From: Gillisella vitis
Lineage (GTDB): Bacteria > Pseudomonadota > Alphaproteobacteria > Rhizobiales > Rhizobiaceae
Reading direction: 5' to 3'
NCBI RefSeq assembly: GCF_021559775.1
Contig: NZ_CP056047.1
Span: forward strand, 3,403,501 to 3,467,500
Length of the DNA stretch: 64,000 nucleotides
The position numbers and the translations under genes are program-made. Positions 9,540-20,899 of the stretch are shown in pieces (the stretch's first letter is position 1; each line of letters begins with the position of its first letter). Under the pieces are notes generated by a model that had not been told where the DNA came from, did no database searches, and saw nothing but the letters and a program-made list of their open reading frames with translations.

Positions 9540-9660
9540 TTGGTTTCCTTTAAACGATTATCGTGTGAACCTAAAGAAGTGGCATCGGCTATTTGAATGC
9601 AGCATCCAGGCAGACTATATGGAGTGAGAAAGCTTCAAATTAAACAGCGGTGCGGTGGCA

Positions 9661-10359
9661 ATGGGTTCTAATGATTTTGTGACTCTCTTCTTTCTGGTGG
9701 CTGCGGTCCTGATTTTCTGGCAGCTGCGTAGCGTATTGGGACGTCGCACGGGCAATGAAAAGCCACCGAAAGATCCTTTCGCTGGACGGCCGGGTGCCGC
9801 ATCGCCGGAAGCGGAAGATGCACGGGTCGTGACTTTGCCGCGCCGCGATGAGGCCGATGGCGAGGAACGCCAGACGGCGATCGACGCCTATGCCCCGGCT
9901 GGCACCCCGCTGAACCAGCAATTGCGCCAGATCGTGGAGGTTGATCCGAGTTTCGTGCCGAAGGAATTCCTCAACGGTGCGCGCATGGCCTACGAAATGA
10001 TCGTCACAGCCTTTGCAGCTGGCGACAGGAAGAGTTTGAAGGATCTGCTGTCGCGTGAAGTCTATGACGGTTTCGATGCGGCGATCACCGAGCGCGAACA
10101 GCGCGGCGAAGTGATGAAGTCCACTTTTGTCGGTATCGACAAGGCGGAAATTACCAATGCCGAAGTCCGGGATCAGGAAGTCCAGATCACCGTACGTCTG
10201 GTCAGCCAGTTGATTTCCGCCACCTATGACAGCCAAGGCGCGGTGATAGAGGGCGACGCGGAGTCGGTTGGCGATGTCAACGATATCTGGACCTTTGCCC
10301 GCGACACGCGCTCACGCGATCCGAACTGGAAGCTGATCGCCACCGAATCCGACCAATGA
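9661..10359 (+). CDS. Tim44/TimA family putative adaptor protein
   Basis: The family resembles the matrix domain of mitochondrial Tim44; its bacterial role is unclear but membrane-associated. The 232-residue protein has one N-terminal membrane segment (MGSNDFVTLFFLVAAVLIFW), then a charged linker (NEKPPKDPF) and a C-terminal Tim44-like NTF2-fold domain from about 90 on (FLNGARMAYEMIVTAFAAGD, IWTFARD, PNWKLIAT). The GTG two codons upstream (9655) is in frame, but ATG 9661 matches the usual start. It overlaps mltA by ATGA, suggesting a joint envelope role. Smr and xre follow in the same run. Confidence 0.86.
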   Translation: MGSNDFVTLFFLVAAVLIFWQLRSVLGRRTGNEKPPKDPFAGRPGAASPEAEDARVVTLPRRDEADGEERQTAIDAYAPAGTPLNQQLRQIVEVDPSFVPKEFLNGARMAYEMIVTAFAAGDRKSLKDLLSREVYDGFDAAITEREQRGEVMKSTFVGIDKAEITNAEVRDQEVQITVRLVSQLISATYDSQGAVIEGDAESVGDVNDIWTFARDTRSRDPNWKLIATESDQ

Positions 10360-11501
10360 GTGGTGAAGCGACGAAGTTTCGGCTGGAGCCTGTTGGTTTC
10401 GACCAACTCCCCGGTTGGGACGCGGATGATCCCTCGGCGCTTTTGCCGGCCATGGCCGATTGCCTGGATTATCTCACCACGGTCAAGCCTTACCGGCCCG
10501 GCCAGTTGGGCTTGACCGCACAGGATCTTGTGCCGCTGCTTGAAAAGGCAGCGGCATTGCCACGAGCAGATGGCGACGCATTGCGCCACCTGCTGGAAGT
10601 CGAATGCCAGGTTTTTCGTATAGCGCGCACGGATGGGAAGGCGGGTTTCGTTACGGCTTTTTACGAGCCCGACATCGAGGTTTCCGATCATCCTGACGAT
10701 CTCTACCGCTTTCCGTTTTACCGCAGACCTGAGGATTTGATCGATCTTGACGATCAAAACCGGCCTGGAAACATCGATCCGTCATATGTGTTTGGACGCA
10801 AGATTGATGATGGCGTGACCTATTATCCGGATCGTCAGGCCATCGACCAGGGCTTTCTAGAGGGACGCGGGCTGGAAATTGCCTGGGCGAAATCGAAAGT
10901 CGATGTGTTTTTCGTCCATGTCCAGGGTGCCGCACGGCTGCGTTATGTTGATGGGCGAGTTGGGCGGATTACCTATGCGGCCAAGGCGGGTCATCCTTTT
11001 TCCGGTATCGGCGGATTGCTGCTAAAGCGCGGTGAAATTCCTCCCGAGGCTATGTCGATGCAGGCGATCCGCGCCTGGCTCGCGTCTCATCCCGATCAGG
11101 TCGATGAGGTCTTACGGCACAATCGGTCCTATATCTTTTTCCGTGAAGCTGAGGTCGGTGATCTGTCACGCGGTCCGATCGCGGCGGCGAAGGTGCCGCT
11201 GGTGGCGGGACGATCCTTGGCGGTGGACCGGACGATCCATACATTCGGCTTTCCGTTTTTCATTCATTCCCACACCCTGACGTCCCAAGATCCGACTGGA
11301 TTGAATAGCGGCAAACCGTTTGCGCGATTGATGCTGGCGCTCGATACCGGTTCGGCGATTGTCGGACCGGCGCGCGGTGACATCTTTACCGGCTCTGGCG
11401 ATGAAGCAGGAAATCTCGCTGGGGCGGTGCGCAATGACGCGGATTTCTATATCCTTATCCCGAAACAGGCCGCTAAAAGGGTCGAGTCGAGGTTTGGTTG
11501 A
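10356..11501 (+). CDS. mltA: Membrane-bound lytic murein transglycosylase A-like (MltA)
   Basis: MltA cleaves the MurNAc-GlcNAc bond of peptidoglycan with formation of 1,6-anhydroMurNAc. The 381-residue protein shows the MltA domain (FVTAFYEPDIEVS near 95, GRGLEIAWAKSKVDVFFVHVQGAARL near 170) and the 3D domain near the end, with LALDTGSAIVGPARGDIF containing the catalytic aspartates. No signal peptide or lipobox is visible at the ATG that overlaps the previous gene, whereas enterobacterial MltA is a lipoprotein; export may use another route. Released anhydro-muropeptides would feed recycling enzymes such as the AmgK/MurU pair at 47-49.6 kb. Confidence 0.92.
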   Translation: MSGEATKFRLEPVGFDQLPGWDADDPSALLPAMADCLDYLTTVKPYRPGQLGLTAQDLVPLLEKAAALPRADGDALRHLLEVECQVFRIARTDGKAGFVTAFYEPDIEVSDHPDDLYRFPFYRRPEDLIDLDDQNRPGNIDPSYVFGRKIDDGVTYYPDRQAIDQGFLEGRGLEIAWAKSKVDVFFVHVQGAARLRYVDGRVGRITYAAKAGHPFSGIGGLLLKRGEIPPEAMSMQAIRAWLASHPDQVDEVLRHNRSYIFFREAEVGDLSRGPIAAAKVPLVAGRSLAVDRTIHTFGFPFFIHSHTLTSQDPTGLNSGKPFARLMLALDTGSAIVGPARGDIFTGSGDEAGNLAGAVRNDADFYILIPKQAAKRVESRFG

Positions 11502-12079
11502 TGGCGGGCAGGGACAGGATCAGTACGGAAGATCGGATTTTGTGGGGCAAGGTGGCGCGCACCACCCGACCCATGGCCGGTCGCCTGGAAGAGTTGACCG
11601 CCTTTGAAGACGCCTTGACGGAATTGGAAGCGTCAAAAGTGTTGGAACCCGGCCTTGCCGCCATGCGTGCCTCGCTCGAAAGTTCCGCCGCAAAGCCTGA
11701 ACCGAAGAAACCGTCCGGCCTCCACCATCCGCTGGAGCGTCCCGTCAAGCGCAAGCTGTCGCGCGGCAAGCTCAAGCTGGAAGCCCGCATCGACCTGCAC
11801 GGATTGTTCCAGAGTGAGGCCCACGCCATCCTGTTGGAATTTCTGGTGCGCGCCCACGAGCGTGGACTTCGCCACGTCTTGATCATCACCGGCAAGGGCA
11901 GTTCGATGGGCAGCGAAGGCGCCTTGAAACGGGCGGTGCCGCTATGGTTTTCCAAGCCGGAGTTCCGTTACCTGATTTCTTCCCATGAGCCAGCGGCCCA
12001 TCATCACGGCGGGGAGGGCGCGCTTTATGTCCGCTTGGCGCGCCAGGGCGGAGAGCGATTTGGCGGGGATGGACAATGA
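11501..12079 (+). CDS. Smr/MutS2 C-terminal domain protein
   Basis: Small MutS-related (Smr) domains are nucleases or nucleic-acid binders. The 192-residue protein has a basic N-terminal part (residues 1-95) and a C-terminal Smr domain: RIDLHGLFQSEAHAILLEFL near 98, containing the DLHG motif, then LIITGKGSS near 130 (TGKG loop) and GGEGALYVRL near the end. The ATG at 11501 overlaps the mltA stop as TGATG; the end overlaps the next gene by ATGA. The set mltA-smr-xre is therefore translationally coupled. Its substrate is unknown. Confidence 0.9.
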   Translation: MAGRDRISTEDRILWGKVARTTRPMAGRLEELTAFEDALTELEASKVLEPGLAAMRASLESSAAKPEPKKPSGLHHPLERPVKRKLSRGKLKLEARIDLHGLFQSEAHAILLEFLVRAHERGLRHVLIITGKGSSMGSEGALKRAVPLWFSKPEFRYLISSHEPAAHHHGGEGALYVRLARQGGERFGGDGQ

Positions 12080-12471
12080 CTCCCTTCGGCGATGCGGTGC
12101 GCGGGCTTCGGGAGCGCAAGGGAGTGAGCCAGAAGGACATGGCCAAGGCGATTGGTGTGACACCGGCCTATCTGTCGGCGCTCGAACACGGACGGCGCGG
12201 CAAGCCGAGTTTCGATCTCTTGCAACGCATCGCCGGCTATTTCAACATCATCTGGGATGAGGCCGATGACCTGTTTGCAATAGCGGGCCTTTCCCATCCC
12301 AGGGTAACGCTGGATACCGCTGGTCTGCCTGCCGCCCATACTGCTTTTGCCAACCGGCTTGCAGGGATGATTCGCACCTTGTCGCCCGATGTGATAGAAG
12401 ATCTCAATGCACTCCTGAGCAGAAGCGAGCGGGACCGTCAAAACCCTGGAAATCCCGTGGAAGCCTGCTGA
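12076..12471 (+). CDS. XRE-family helix-turn-helix transcriptional regulator
   Basis: The 131-residue protein has an N-terminal HTH_3 domain (FGDAVRGLRERKGVSQKDMA, then AYLSALEHGRRGKPSFDLLQRIAGYF) and a C-terminal helical tail of about 65 residues (AFANRLAGMIRTLSPDVIEDL). It overlaps the smr gene by ATGA and lies upstream of gyrB with a gap of 125 bases. The targets are unknown. Such regulators are conserved at this place in related rhizobia, so autoregulation or control of the mltA-smr run is a reasonable guess only. Confidence 0.88.
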   Translation: MTPFGDAVRGLRERKGVSQKDMAKAIGVTPAYLSALEHGRRGKPSFDLLQRIAGYFNIIWDEADDLFAIAGLSHPRVTLDTAGLPAAHTAFANRLAGMIRTLSPDVIEDLNALLSRSERDRQNPGNPVEAC

Positions 12472-12596
12472 ATTTCATGGCTGCGATTTGGAAGTCGCCG
12501 CAAAATCCCTATAGTCGGAAAGTGCCAACGTGTGTGATTCGCCATAATTTTTGTCGTGGCCACGCATATTGCTTATGACACTGGAAAGATCGCTGA

Positions 12597-15032
<2,436 letters not shown>

Positions 15033-15055
15033 CGGACGTCAAAGATAACAACATT

Positions 15056-15090
15056 AAAAGGCCGTGCTTTGTAAAAAAGCACGGCCTTTT
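15056..15090. terminator. Bidirectional terminator after gyrB
   Basis: A perfect 15-base inverted repeat (AAAAGGCCGTGCTTT at 15056-15070 and its complement at 15076-15090) with a five-base loop, GC core GGCCGTGC and flanking A/T runs. It serves gyrB and the convergent nitroreductase gene. Confidence 0.93.
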
Positions 15091-15093
15091 TCG

Positions 15094-15109
15094 TGACTCA
15101 CGTGAAACA
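15094..15109. promoter_or_regulatory. parS: parS-like ParB binding site
   Basis: TGACTCACGTGAAACA matches TGTTTCACGTGAAACA at 14 of 16 positions and lies immediately after the gyrB terminator, in non-coding DNA. GACTC within it is also a CcrM-type GANTC site. Confidence 0.75.
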
Positions 15110-15193
15110 TTCGGCTTTACAGCACCAAGCGTTCCGCTTTTTGGACGGTGCCGTTATACGAGGGATCATTCACTGACCCTTCGGAATAGCCGT

Positions 15194-15790
15194 TCAGGCC
15201 TTGAATTTACCCTCAAAAACCACGGCGTCCAACGGCTTACGGTCGTTGGGGACTTCCTTTGCCTGCAAGCCTTCCGGCAGGATCGATTTGTCCCCCAGTT
15301 TTCCTATGGCCACAGCGGCTTCGATGTGGAAATCGGCGGGAACGCCAAGCACGTTGGCGGCCTTGTCGAAATCCACACCGGTCATGCCATGGGCATGGAA
15401 GCCGGAGTGGATCGCCTGAAGTGCCAGATAACCCCAGGCAGCACCGGCATCGAAGCTGTGGCTGCGCGAAGGCTTCGGCGCGGAGCCGTCGGGCGAGCGG
15501 CTCAGCGTATCGGAAATGACGAAAACCAGAGCGGAGGCATTCTTGGCCCAGCCTTGGTTGAATTCGATCAGGGCACCCAGCAGGGCATCGAAATGTTCAT
15601 CGCCCTTCAAGGCATAGACGAAGCGCCAAGGCTGGTAGTTAAAAGCCGAGGGCGCCCAATGAGCCGCTTCAAGAATGGTCAGCAATTCGGTTTTGCTCAT
15701 GGTCTCGCCGGTGAAGGCGCGGGGCGACCAGCGATCCAGGAAGATCGGGTGAATGTCATGGGTGGCGTTACGATGATTGCTGCTTGTCAT
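15194..15790 (-). CDS. Nitroreductase-family flavoprotein
   Basis: The family uses FMN and NAD(P)H to reduce nitro groups, quinones or related acceptors. The 198-residue protein shows the FMN-binding RWSPRAFTGE near the N-terminus and AAHWAPSAFNYQPWRFVYAL near 45, a central FDAGAAWGYLALQAIHSGFHAHGM helix pair near 118, and a C-terminal VAIGKLGDKSILPE. A GAGG element lies seven bases before the ATG at 15790; the TTG two codons earlier is not needed. It is convergent with gyrB across the terminator and has no obvious operon partner. The natural substrate cannot be read from sequence. Confidence 0.88.
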   Translation of the reverse strand: MTSSNHRNATHDIHPIFLDRWSPRAFTGETMSKTELLTILEAAHWAPSAFNYQPWRFVYALKGDEHFDALLGALIEFNQGWAKNASALVFVISDTLSRSPDGSAPKPSRSHSFDAGAAWGYLALQAIHSGFHAHGMTGVDFDKAANVLGVPADFHIEAAVAIGKLGDKSILPEGLQAKEVPNDRKPLDAVVFEGKFKA

Positions 15791-16210
15791 TATCAAACCT
15801 CAAAAATGTGGGAGTCTCGAAACAAGGTGGCACAGGGGTCGCATCATTGCGATCAGCATATTTATCCCGAAACATTGTCACTGATTTTACGGCAGAGTTG
15901 CGAAACACCTGACCAAACCTCTTCGCGGCACATAGGGTGTGTGGCCGCGACCGGCAAGGTGTAGCAACCATGGCCGAAAAGCACCGGAAAGCCCCATCAC
16001 TCCTTTGTCAAGGTGTGAAATCCCATGGACGGATTCGCGCAATAAAATCTATGAAGTATAAAGGTTTCTGTGCATACTATCTGGTCAATGGTCGATAGTG
16101 GTGGGGGTTAAGCAATTTCTTTACCCCTTTGAACTCTGGCCGGAACCTTGGCTTGACTGGTCCAGTTTAGCTTTGGATGAGTGACAACAGGGAAGAGGCG
16201 GATCGCATCG
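15791..16210. other. Intergenic region between nitroreductase gene and phaZ
   Basis: About 420 bases without a convincing gene. It must hold the divergent promoters of the nitroreductase and phaZ genes. I see one GAGTC (about 15811) but no long palindrome, tandem repeat or RNA fold that I can support. Confidence 0.4.
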
Positions 16211-17506
16211 ATGTTTTATCAACTGTATGAAATGAATCACGCAGCCATGGCTCCTTTGCGGGCCACGGCAGATGCCATGCGTCTAGCCTTCCGCAATCCG
16301 CTGAACCCGCTGACTCACACCGTTATAGGCCGGACAATGGCCGCAGGCTTCGAGGTGATCGAGCGCAACACGCGGCGCTATGGCAAGCCCGAATTCGGTC
16401 TTCCGACCACGGTGATCGACGGATCGCCTGTGAAGATAACTGAGGAAGTCACGTGGTCCAAGCCGTTCTGCAATCTCATTCATTTCAACCGGAGCCTGAC
16501 CCAGCCCCGGAGTGACGACCCAAAAATCCTGATCGTCGCGCCGATGTCAGGCCATTACGCCACCTTGTTACGCGGCACGGTCGAGGCCTTGCTGCCGAGT
16601 GCCGATGTTTATATTACCGACTGGATCGATGCCCGCATGGTGCCGATGACGGACGGAACTTTCGACTTCGATGACTATGTCGATTACGTGATCGAGATCC
16701 TGCATCATCTCGGCCCAAACACCAATCTCGTCGCCGTCTGCCAGCCCTCCGTTCCCGTGCTGGCTGCCGTGGCCCGGATGGAGGCGGAAAACGATGAATT
16801 TGTGCCATCCTCCATGACATTGATGGGTGGCCCGATCGATACGCGCATCAATCCGACAGCCGTTAATGAGCTGGCCAAGAACAAGCCGATTGAGTGGTTT
16901 GAGGAAAACGTCATCATGAACGTTCCCTGGCCACAGCCGGGCTTCCTGCGGCCCGTCTATCCGGGCTTCCTTCAGCTCTCCGGATTCATGTCGATGAATC
17001 TCGATCGGCATATGATTGCCCAGAAAGATTTCTATGTGCATCTGGTGAAGAACAACGGTGATTCCGCCGAAAAGCACCGGGAATTCTATGATGAATATCT
17101 GTCGGTCATGGACCTGACAGCTGAGTTCTATCTGCAAACGGTGGAAGCCGTGTTCATGCGGCATTCCCTGCCGAAGGGCGAGTTGATGCATCGTGGCAAG
17201 CCGGTCGATTGCGGCGCCATCCGCAATGTGGCTCTTTTGACGGTCGAAGGCGAGAACGACGATATTTCCGGCGTCGGCCAGACAAAGGCGGCACAGACGC
17301 TCTGCACCAATCTCGCCGATGACAAGCGCATGCATTACATGCAGCCGGATGTCGGCCATTACGGCGTCTTCACCGGCTCTCGGTTCCGTCGGGAGATCGC
17401 ACCGCGCATCGTTGCTTTTGCCAAGCAGCATTCCAATCAACCGACCTCGGCGGTAAAGCGGGCAACGATGGTGAAGCGCGTCATCAAGGGTGGAAAGTCG
17501 GCCTGA
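16211..17506 (+). CDS. phaZ: Intracellular poly(3-hydroxybutyrate) depolymerase
   Basis: PhaZ mobilises stored PHB granules to 3-hydroxybutyrate oligomers. The 431-residue protein starts MFYQLYEMNHAAMAPLRA, the typical rhizobial N-terminus. It is an alpha/beta-hydrolase whose nucleophile is cysteine: NLVAVCQPSVPVLA near residue 177 replaces the lipase box. The likely partners are the aspartate in VEGENDDISG near 350 and the histidine in PDVGHYGVF near 381. An in-frame start at 16181 would add ten residues that do not fit. It is monocistronic, and its presence implies a PHB-storing organism. Confidence 0.93.
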   Translation: MFYQLYEMNHAAMAPLRATADAMRLAFRNPLNPLTHTVIGRTMAAGFEVIERNTRRYGKPEFGLPTTVIDGSPVKITEEVTWSKPFCNLIHFNRSLTQPRSDDPKILIVAPMSGHYATLLRGTVEALLPSADVYITDWIDARMVPMTDGTFDFDDYVDYVIEILHHLGPNTNLVAVCQPSVPVLAAVARMEAENDEFVPSSMTLMGGPIDTRINPTAVNELAKNKPIEWFEENVIMNVPWPQPGFLRPVYPGFLQLSGFMSMNLDRHMIAQKDFYVHLVKNNGDSAEKHREFYDEYLSVMDLTAEFYLQTVEAVFMRHSLPKGELMHRGKPVDCGAIRNVALLTVEGENDDISGVGQTKAAQTLCTNLADDKRMHYMQPDVGHYGVFTGSRFRREIAPRIVAFAKQHSNQPTSAVKRATMVKRVIKGGKSA

Positions 17507-17643
17507 GGGAAAATCGAATTTCCCGAATTTTTCAAGTGATTTAGCAAATTACGAATGACGTACGCTTGAAGGTTGTATCCGCCATTCCCATCTCGAATAT
17601 GTCCGGTCGCATGGTGCTTGCCGGACGTAACGAGGATAATGGA

Positions 17644-18090
17644 ATGAACCAATCAGCATTGCTGCGTCCGGGCTGGACGCCTGCGACGATTGCCATGATG
17701 GTGCTCGGCTTCGTGATCTTCTGGCCGCTTGGCCTTGCCATGCTTGCCTATATTTTATGGGGCGATCGCTTCCGCACATCGAAACGGAACGCAAATGAGG
17801 CTATGGACGCCATGTTTTCAAAATGCTGCGGCAGCCGCCGCTCACGCAATCGCAACCGCTTTAGCGCCTCCAGTGGTAACCTCGCCTTCGATGAATGGCG
17901 TGTCGCCGAGCTGGAGCGTATCGAGCAGGAACGCCGCAAGCTTGAAGAAATGCGTGAAGAATTCGAGGCCTATGTCCTGGAATTGCAGCGCGCCAAGGAT
18001 CAGGATGAATTCAACCGCTTCATGAACCAGCGCAATGCCAGCCGCCGCGATGACCGCGGCAGCGATGTCCAGACTTTCACTCCGGACTGA
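17644..18090 (+). CDS. DUF2852 membrane protein
   Basis: The 148-residue protein begins MNQSALLRPGWTPATIAMMV, with one or two membrane segments (about 12-40, VLGFVIFWPLGLAMLAYILW). A polar linker rich in Arg and Ser follows, then a charged coiled-coil-like helix (LERIEQERRKLEEMREEFEA) and a polar tail. This is the pattern of DUF2852 proteins, found mainly in alphaproteobacteria and of unknown function. The start at 17644 has a GAGG element eight bases upstream; the longer frame from 17566 has no support. A strong hairpin terminator follows, so it is probably its own transcription unit. Confidence 0.8.
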   Translation: MNQSALLRPGWTPATIAMMVLGFVIFWPLGLAMLAYILWGDRFRTSKRNANEAMDAMFSKCCGSRRSRNRNRFSASSGNLAFDEWRVAELERIEQERRKLEEMREEFEAYVLELQRAKDQDEFNRFMNQRNASRRDDRGSDVQTFTPD

Positions 18091-18111
18091 CCATCATGTG
18101 ATTTTGCAAAG

Positions 18112-18142
18112 GCCGAGATCCTTTTGGATCTCGGCTTTTTTT
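18112..18142 (+). terminator. Rho-independent terminator after the DUF2852 gene
   Basis: GCCGAGATCC-TTTT-GGATCTCGGC with the GCCGAGATCC arm complementary to the right arm, followed by seven T. A standard strong terminator. Confidence 0.92.
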
Positions 18143-18200
18143 ATGGCTCTCGATAACGGATATAAGGCCACGACTGGAACGAATCAGGTAAAAGACCCAG

Positions 18201-18965
18201 ATGTTTCCCTTGTTTTTGCGAAGCCCGACCAGAGTGGCAAAAAAGCCGAAGGTGCCAGAGAGCCGTGAGCTGTTGGTGGCTGGCCGACCTGTGCCGCTTG
18301 CCATTCGCGAAAACCTGCGCGCCACCCGCATCACCCTGCGGATCGAGCCCGGTGGCCGGGGCCTGAAAATGACCATTCCCAAAGGGGTGCGCCAAGGCGA
18401 CGTCAACGATTTTATCGAGCGGCATCGTGGCTGGCTGGAAAACAAGTTAGCCCGCTTTTCCGATGATACGAAAGTCAGGGCAGGGGGCATGATCTCGCTG
18501 CGCGGCGTTGCGCATCGTATCGAGCATACAGGCCAGCTGCGCGGCGTGACCCAGGTGCTGATGGAAAATGGCGAACCGGTGATCCGCATCAGCGGCCTGC
18601 CGGAACATGCCGGTCGCCGGTTATCGGCCTTTCTGAAAAAGGAAGCACGGCTTGATCTGGAGCGGCTGGTCGCCATCCATACCGGGCGACTTGGAAAACC
18701 GGCAAAAAGCCTAGCGCTGAAGGACACCCGCAGCCGTTGGGGCTCCTGCTCCTGGGATGGCAATTTAAGCTTTTCCTGGCGTATCGTCATGGCACCACCC
18801 TCGGTGATCGACTATCTTGCCGCCCATGAAGTGGCGCATTTGAAGGAAATGAACCACGGCCCGCAATTCTGGGCGCTGTGCAAACGTCTTTGCCCCGGCA
18901 TGGACGAGGCCAAGTCCTGGTTGAAGCGGCATGGATCGGAACTGCATGCCCTCGATTTTGACTGA
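18201..18965 (+). CDS. YgjP-like (SprT-type/DUF45) metallopeptidase
   Basis: The 254-residue protein is of the DUF45/YgjP family, predicted zinc metallopeptidases. The N-terminal two thirds include LRIEPGGRGLKMTIPKGV near 47-65 and RSRWGSCSWDGNLSFSWR near 175, the family's second signature. The zinc motif HEVAHLKEMNHGPQFW near residue 213 carries HExxH and a downstream histidine. No signal peptide is visible, so a cytoplasmic role is expected. The substrate is unknown. The gap to trpF is only 41 bases but contains two hairpins, so whether they share a transcript is uncertain. Confidence 0.88.
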   Translation: MFPLFLRSPTRVAKKPKVPESRELLVAGRPVPLAIRENLRATRITLRIEPGGRGLKMTIPKGVRQGDVNDFIERHRGWLENKLARFSDDTKVRAGGMISLRGVAHRIEHTGQLRGVTQVLMENGEPVIRISGLPEHAGRRLSAFLKKEARLDLERLVAIHTGRLGKPAKSLALKDTRSRWGSCSWDGNLSFSWRIVMAPPSVIDYLAAHEVAHLKEMNHGPQFWALCKRLCPGMDEAKSWLKRHGSELHALDFD

Positions 18966-18968
18966 TTT

Positions 18969-19012
18969 GGCTCGACTCCGAGCCGATTTCATGTCACTTC
19001 GCTGACATGAAA
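18969..19012 (+). promoter_or_regulatory. Two adjacent hairpins covering the trpF start codon
   Basis: First: GGCTCG-ACTC-CGAGCC (18969-18984). Second: TTTCATGTCA (18987-18996), six-base loop, TGACATGAAA (19003-19012), a perfect ten-pair stem whose right arm contains the trpF ATG at 19007-19009. No Shine-Dalgarno site is visible before that ATG. Confidence 0.5.
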
Positions 19013-19681
19013 CCTGATGTCAAAATTTGCGGATTGAAGACCGAGGAAGCCGTCGAAAAGGCTGTCAGCCTGGGGGCCACCCATGTCGGCTTCATCTTCT
19101 TTGAGAAAAGCCCAAGACATATCGAACCCGACATTGCCGGACGCATTGCCGAAAAGGCGCGGGGCAGGGCGAAGATCGTTGCCGTCACCGTCGATGCAGA
19201 CACAGATGATCTTGATGATATTGTTTACCTGCTGAACCCGGATATCCTGCAATTGCATGGCCATGAGAGCCCGCAGCAGGTGCTGACCATCAAGGCGCTC
19301 TACGGTCTTCCTGTCATGAAGGTGTTTTCCATCCGCGAACCCGCTGATCTTTTGCAGATTGATGCCTATATAGGGATAGCAGATCGTTTTCTGCTTGATG
19401 CCAAGGCGCCTGAAGGCTCCGATCTGCCGGGCGGCAATGGTGTCACCTTCGATTGGCGTCTGCTGCGCGATCTTGACGCAGAGGTCGATTACATGCTTTC
19501 GGGTGGGCTCAACAAGGACAATGTCGGGCAAGCCCTTGCCGAGACGGCAGCGCGAGGCCTGGATGTGTCTTCCGGCGTCGAAAGCGCGCCGGGCGTCAAG
19601 GATCTCGAACGGATGGATCAGTTCTTCGCCGCCGTCAGGCTGGCAACGGCCACAGCGCCGGTTTCAGGGAGTGTACAGTGA
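19007..19681 (+). CDS. trpF: Phosphoribosylanthranilate isomerase
   Basis: TrpF performs the Amadori rearrangement of phosphoribosylanthranilate to CdRP in tryptophan synthesis. The 224-residue TIM barrel shows the N-terminal catalytic cysteine in [28 protein letters not shown] near 24, LQLHGHES near 84, [17 protein letters not shown] near 132 with the catalytic aspartate, SGGLNKDNV near 165 and [15 protein letters not shown] near 186. It overlaps trpB by GTGA. The start codon lies inside a perfect inverted repeat, which could control translation. The order trpF-trpB-trpA-accD-folC is common in alphaproteobacteria. Confidence 0.96.
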   Translation: MKPDVKICGLKTEEAVEKAVSLGATHVGFIFFEKSPRHIEPDIAGRIAEKARGRAKIVAVTVDADTDDLDDIVYLLNPDILQLHGHESPQQVLTIKALYGLPVMKVFSIREPADLLQIDAYIGIADRFLLDAKAPEGSDLPGGNGVTFDWRLLRDLDAEVDYMLSGGLNKDNVGQALAETAARGLDVSSGVESAPGVKDLERMDQFFAAVRLATATAPVSGSVQ

Positions 19682-20898
19682 ACCAGAACCCAATCCCGAA
19701 TTCCTTCCGGTCCGGGCCGGATGAAGATGGCCGTTTCGGCATTTTCGGCGGCCGCTTCGTGGCCGAAACCTTGATGCCGCTGATCCTGGATCTGCAGGCG
19801 GAATGGGAAAATGCCAAGACCGACCCCAGCTTCAAGGCTGAACTCGATCACCTCAACACCCATTATACCGGGCGTCCAAGCCCGCTCTATTTTGCCGAGC
19901 GGCTGACGGCGGAACTTGGTGGCGCCAAGATCTATTTCAAGCGCGACGAGTTGAACCATACCGGTTCGCACAAGATCAATAATTGTCTCGGCCAGATCCT
20001 GCTGGCCAAACGCATGGGCAAGACCCGGATTATCGCCGAGACCGGTGCCGGTCAGCACGGCGTGGCCTCGGCCACCGTGGCGGCCCGCTTCGGCCTGCCC
20101 TGCATCGTCTATATGGGGGCCACCGATGTGGAGCGCCAGGCGCCGAACGTCTTCCGCATGAAGCTGCTCGGTGCGGAAGTCCGCCCGGTTACTTCAGGTC
20201 ATGGCACCTTGAAGGATGCGATGAACGAGGCCCTGCGCGACTGGGTCACCAATGTCGATGAGACCTATTACATGATCGGCACGGCTGCCGGTCCGCATCC
20301 CTATCCGGAAATGGTCCGCGAGTTCCAGTCGGTGATCGGCAAGGAATCCCGCGAGCAGATGATGGCTGCTGAAGGCCGCCTGCCGGATATGCTGGTGGCA
20401 GCTGTCGGCGGTGGCTCCAATGCCATCGGCCTGTTCCATCCGTTCCTTGATGATGAGAGCGTGCGGATGATCGGTGTCGAGGCTGGCGGCAAGGGGCTTG
20501 ATGGCAATGAGCATTGCGCCTCGCTGACCGCAGGCTCCCCTGGCGTCCTGCATGGCAACCGCACCTATCTGCTGCAAGACAGCGACGGGCAGATCAAGGA
20601 TGGCCATTCGATTTCGGCCGGGCTTGATTATCCGGGTATCGGTCCGGAACATTCCTGGTTGAAGGATATCGGCCGGGTGGAATATGTGCCGATCATGGAT
20701 ACCGAAGCGCTGGAGGCTTTCCAGCTTCTGACCCGCACCGAAGGTATTATTCCGGCGCTGGAGCCCAGCCACGCCCTGGCGGAGGTGATGAAGCGCGCTC
20801 CGAAAATGGGCAAGGACGAGATAATCCTGATGAACCTCTGCGGACGCGGCGACAAGGATATCTTCACGGTCGGCAAGATTCTGGGAATGGGGCTCTGA
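19678..20898 (+). CDS. trpB: Tryptophan synthase beta chain
   Basis: TrpB condenses indole with serine using PLP. The 406-residue protein starts at a GTG that overlaps the trpF stop. [20 protein letters not shown] near residue 90 holds the PLP lysine, [14 protein letters not shown] lies near 120, [17 protein letters not shown] near 240 binds the PLP phosphate, and EPSHALAEV lies near 360. The N-terminal [17 protein letters not shown] is typical. trpA follows after one base, consistent with equal synthesis of the alpha2-beta2 complex. Confidence 0.98.
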   Translation: MNQNPIPNSFRSGPDEDGRFGIFGGRFVAETLMPLILDLQAEWENAKTDPSFKAELDHLNTHYTGRPSPLYFAERLTAELGGAKIYFKRDELNHTGSHKINNCLGQILLAKRMGKTRIIAETGAGQHGVASATVAARFGLPCIVYMGATDVERQAPNVFRMKLLGAEVRPVTSGHGTLKDAMNEALRDWVTNVDETYYMIGTAAGPHPYPEMVREFQSVIGKESREQMMAAEGRLPDMLVAAVGGGSNAIGLFHPFLDDESVRMIGVEAGGKGLDGNEHCASLTAGSPGVLHGNRTYLLQDSDGQIKDGHSISAGLDYPGIGPEHSWLKDIGRVEYVPIMDTEALEAFQLLTRTEGIIPALEPSHALAEVMKRAPKMGKDEIILMNLCGRGDKDIFTVGKILGMGL

Positions 20899-20899
20899 T

